Shown here: positions 17,024 through 17,852 of the stretch, one piece after another
How positions within the stretch are numbered: the stretch's first letter is position 1
Layout of the letters: each line of letters begins with the position of its first letter
Assembly (NCBI GenBank): GCA_003512825.1
Contig: DOOI01000038.1
Coordinates: 1-17,852 of the forward strand
Reading direction: 5' to 3'
Source: Paracoccaceae bacterium
Lineage (GTDB): Bacteria; Pseudomonadota; Alphaproteobacteria; Rhodobacterales; Rhodobacteraceae
DNA: 17,852 nucleotides
Translations under genes and position numbers: made by a program
Notes under the pieces: model-generated
What the model was told of the DNA's origin: nothing
The model's database searches: none
Seen by the model: the letters and a program-made list of their open reading frames with translations, nothing else

Positions 17024-17674
17024 TTACTCGCGCGAGGGCGACGGCGGCACAGGTGCGGTTTCGGGCGCGGTTTCGGGTGCGGCTTCAGGTGCGGTCTCTG
17101 GCGTCGGAAGAGGGGCTTGTGGCGAGGGCACAATGGTTCCCGCGCCAATCGCGGCATCAATCCGGCTGATGGCTGTCTCCGTGATGTCGATGGCCCGAGC
17201 CGAGAGGAAAACTTGGCGGCGATCCAGCACCACCGTTGCCCCCACCTCGATCATCAGCGCCTCCAGCACCCCCCCCGCGACACCCAGAAATTGGCCACGT
17301 TGCTCATCGGCCAATTGCTGAAGGCTGCGGGCTTTGGCGTTTTGCTCGGAGCGCACGCGCTGCACCTTGGTGTCGAACGCATCGGCCAGCGCCCGAAACG
17401 CCTCTGGGGTCATTGCGGAGCGGCGCGTGGTGAGATCTTGCTCTTCGGCTTGCAAATCGGCTTCGATCTGGCGGTTTTCCGCCTCAAGCGCCTGTCCGCT
17501 GACCTCGAGGTCGCGTGCAACCCGTTTGCCAAATGCACTCTGCACAAAAAGTGCTTCGCTATCGACAGTCAAAATAACCTGCGTGGTTTGCGCGATGACA
17601 GGCGTCATCATGGCAAGGCAAAGGGCCACAGCGCCTGCCGCAGCCCTTAATCCATGTGTCAGTGAGTTCTGCAT
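17024..17674 (-). CDS. skp: OmpH/Skp-family periplasmic chaperone
   Basis: A 216-residue protein. The signal peptide (residues 1 to about 28, Arg10, hydrophobic core, likely cleaved after PVIA) is followed by a largely helical Skp-like body (about 30-170) with heptad-rich segments (SGQALEAENRQIEADLQAEE). The C-terminal tail (about 180-216) is Pro/Ala/Thr/Glu-rich with repeated ETAP units and is absent from E. coli Skp. Skp holds unfolded outer-membrane proteins for the BAM complex, and here it directly follows bamA (TGATG overlap at 17672-17676), without its own ribosome binding site, so reinitiation after bamA is likely. Identity is by context plus overall features; sequence conservation in this family is low. 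Confidence 0.82.
   Translation of the reverse strand: MQNSLTHGLRAAAGAVALCLAMMTPVIAQTTQVILTVDSEALFVQSAFGKRVARDLEVSGQALEAENRQIEADLQAEEQDLTTRRSAMTPEAFRALADAFDTKVQRVRSEQNAKARSLQQLADEQRGQFLGVAGGVLEALMIEVGATVVLDRRQVFLSARAIDITETAISRIDAAIGAGTIVPSPQAPLPTPETAPEAAPETAPETAPVPPSPSRE
17052..17099. repeat. Four tandem 12-bp units coding the ETAP repeats of Skp
   Basis: Consecutive 12-mers at 17052, 17064, 17076 and 17088 share the pattern GGTGCGGTTTCG with a few substitutions. On minus they encode ETAP, EAAP, ETAP, ETAP. The in-frame unit length means copy-number change would alter tail length without frameshift. Confidence 0.8.
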
Positions 17675-17852
17675 CAGAACTTAGTGGAAATCGTGACGTT
17701 GAAAGTTTGCGCTTCGTCGAAGGCTTCTTTTCTCAACGGCTTGGCCCAGTTGAAACGCAATGGCCCCAAAGGCGTCGTCCAGAATACCGACGCGCCAATA
17801 CTGTGGCGCAGGCTGAACCCATCATAAAGCGTGTTGGCATTGGTCTGGTCGA
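17674..17852 (-). CDS. bamA: Outer membrane protein assembly factor BamA, C-terminal end (cut by window edge)
   Basis: The reverse complement encodes the last 58 residues of a beta-barrel protein: LYDGFSLRHSIGASVFWTTP, then LGPLRFNWAKPLRK and a final strand ending in STKF. The alternating pattern and the terminal Phe are the BamA/Omp85 beta-signal. BamA inserts outer-membrane proteins. The N-terminal POTRA domains lie outside the window. Its TGA overlaps the skp ATG by one base. Position at the head of the skp-fabZ-lpxA cluster confirms the call. Confidence 0.92.
   Translation of the reverse strand, partial: DQTNANTLYDGFSLRHSIGASVFWTTPLGPLRFNWAKPLRKEAFDEAQTFNVTISTKF

Noticed and set aside
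16421..17650. 409-codon plus-strand ORF antisense to fabZ and skp
   Set aside because: His/Arg/Gly-rich translation without domains; the sense strand carries fabZ with its active site and skp with its signal peptide.

Overview
The window looks like core chromosome of an alphaproteobacterium of the Rhodobacterales (Rhodobacteraceae/Roseobacter type). Three things point there: the CtrA and SciP cell-cycle regulators, LpxI rather than LpxH in the lipid A pathway, and SOS boxes of the direct-repeat form GTTC-N7-GTTC. No insertion sequence, prophage, CRISPR array, tRNA or rRNA was found, and almost every gene belongs to a recognised family.

Layout. 1-60 is the start of rplM (minus), with a sigma70-like promoter at 126-153 behind a long AT-rich intergenic stretch. 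A PaaI-type thioesterase (minus) and an ECHDC3-like crotonase-fold protein (plus) diverge from a 57-bp gap holding a perfect inverted repeat. A secreted di-haem peroxidase/MauG-family protein follows on plus, then trmFO and gluQ, which overlap by 22 bp. hisI (minus) and an IscU-like Fe-S scaffold protein (plus) diverge around a 16-bp palindrome. The minus strand then carries a small isolated unit (6527-6901): two LexA-type boxes, a 40-residue one-span membrane peptide, a structured 3' region and an intrinsic terminator. Upstream of it on the same strand are recG and ligA, and before them ctrA and sciP with a perfect CtrA site between the last two. mnmA runs on plus from its own promoter. The right end is the envelope cluster bamA-skp-fabZ-lpxA-lpxI-lpxB on minus.

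How the genes work together. Three tRNA modification enzymes (TrmFO at U54, GluQ on queuosine-34, MnmA at wobble uridine) sit near DNA repair genes (recG, ligA) and the CtrA/SciP regulatory pair. The envelope cluster couples outer-membrane protein folding (BamA, Skp) with fatty-acid dehydration (FabZ) and early lipid A synthesis (LpxA, LpxI, LpxB).

The most interesting item is the SOS-like unit beside recG. A tiny membrane peptide behind two GTTC-N7-GTTC boxes resembles in design, though not demonstrably in sequence, the Caulobacter SOS division inhibitor SidA. Its role as a checkpoint peptide is inference. The boxes, ORF, hairpins and terminator are directly visible.
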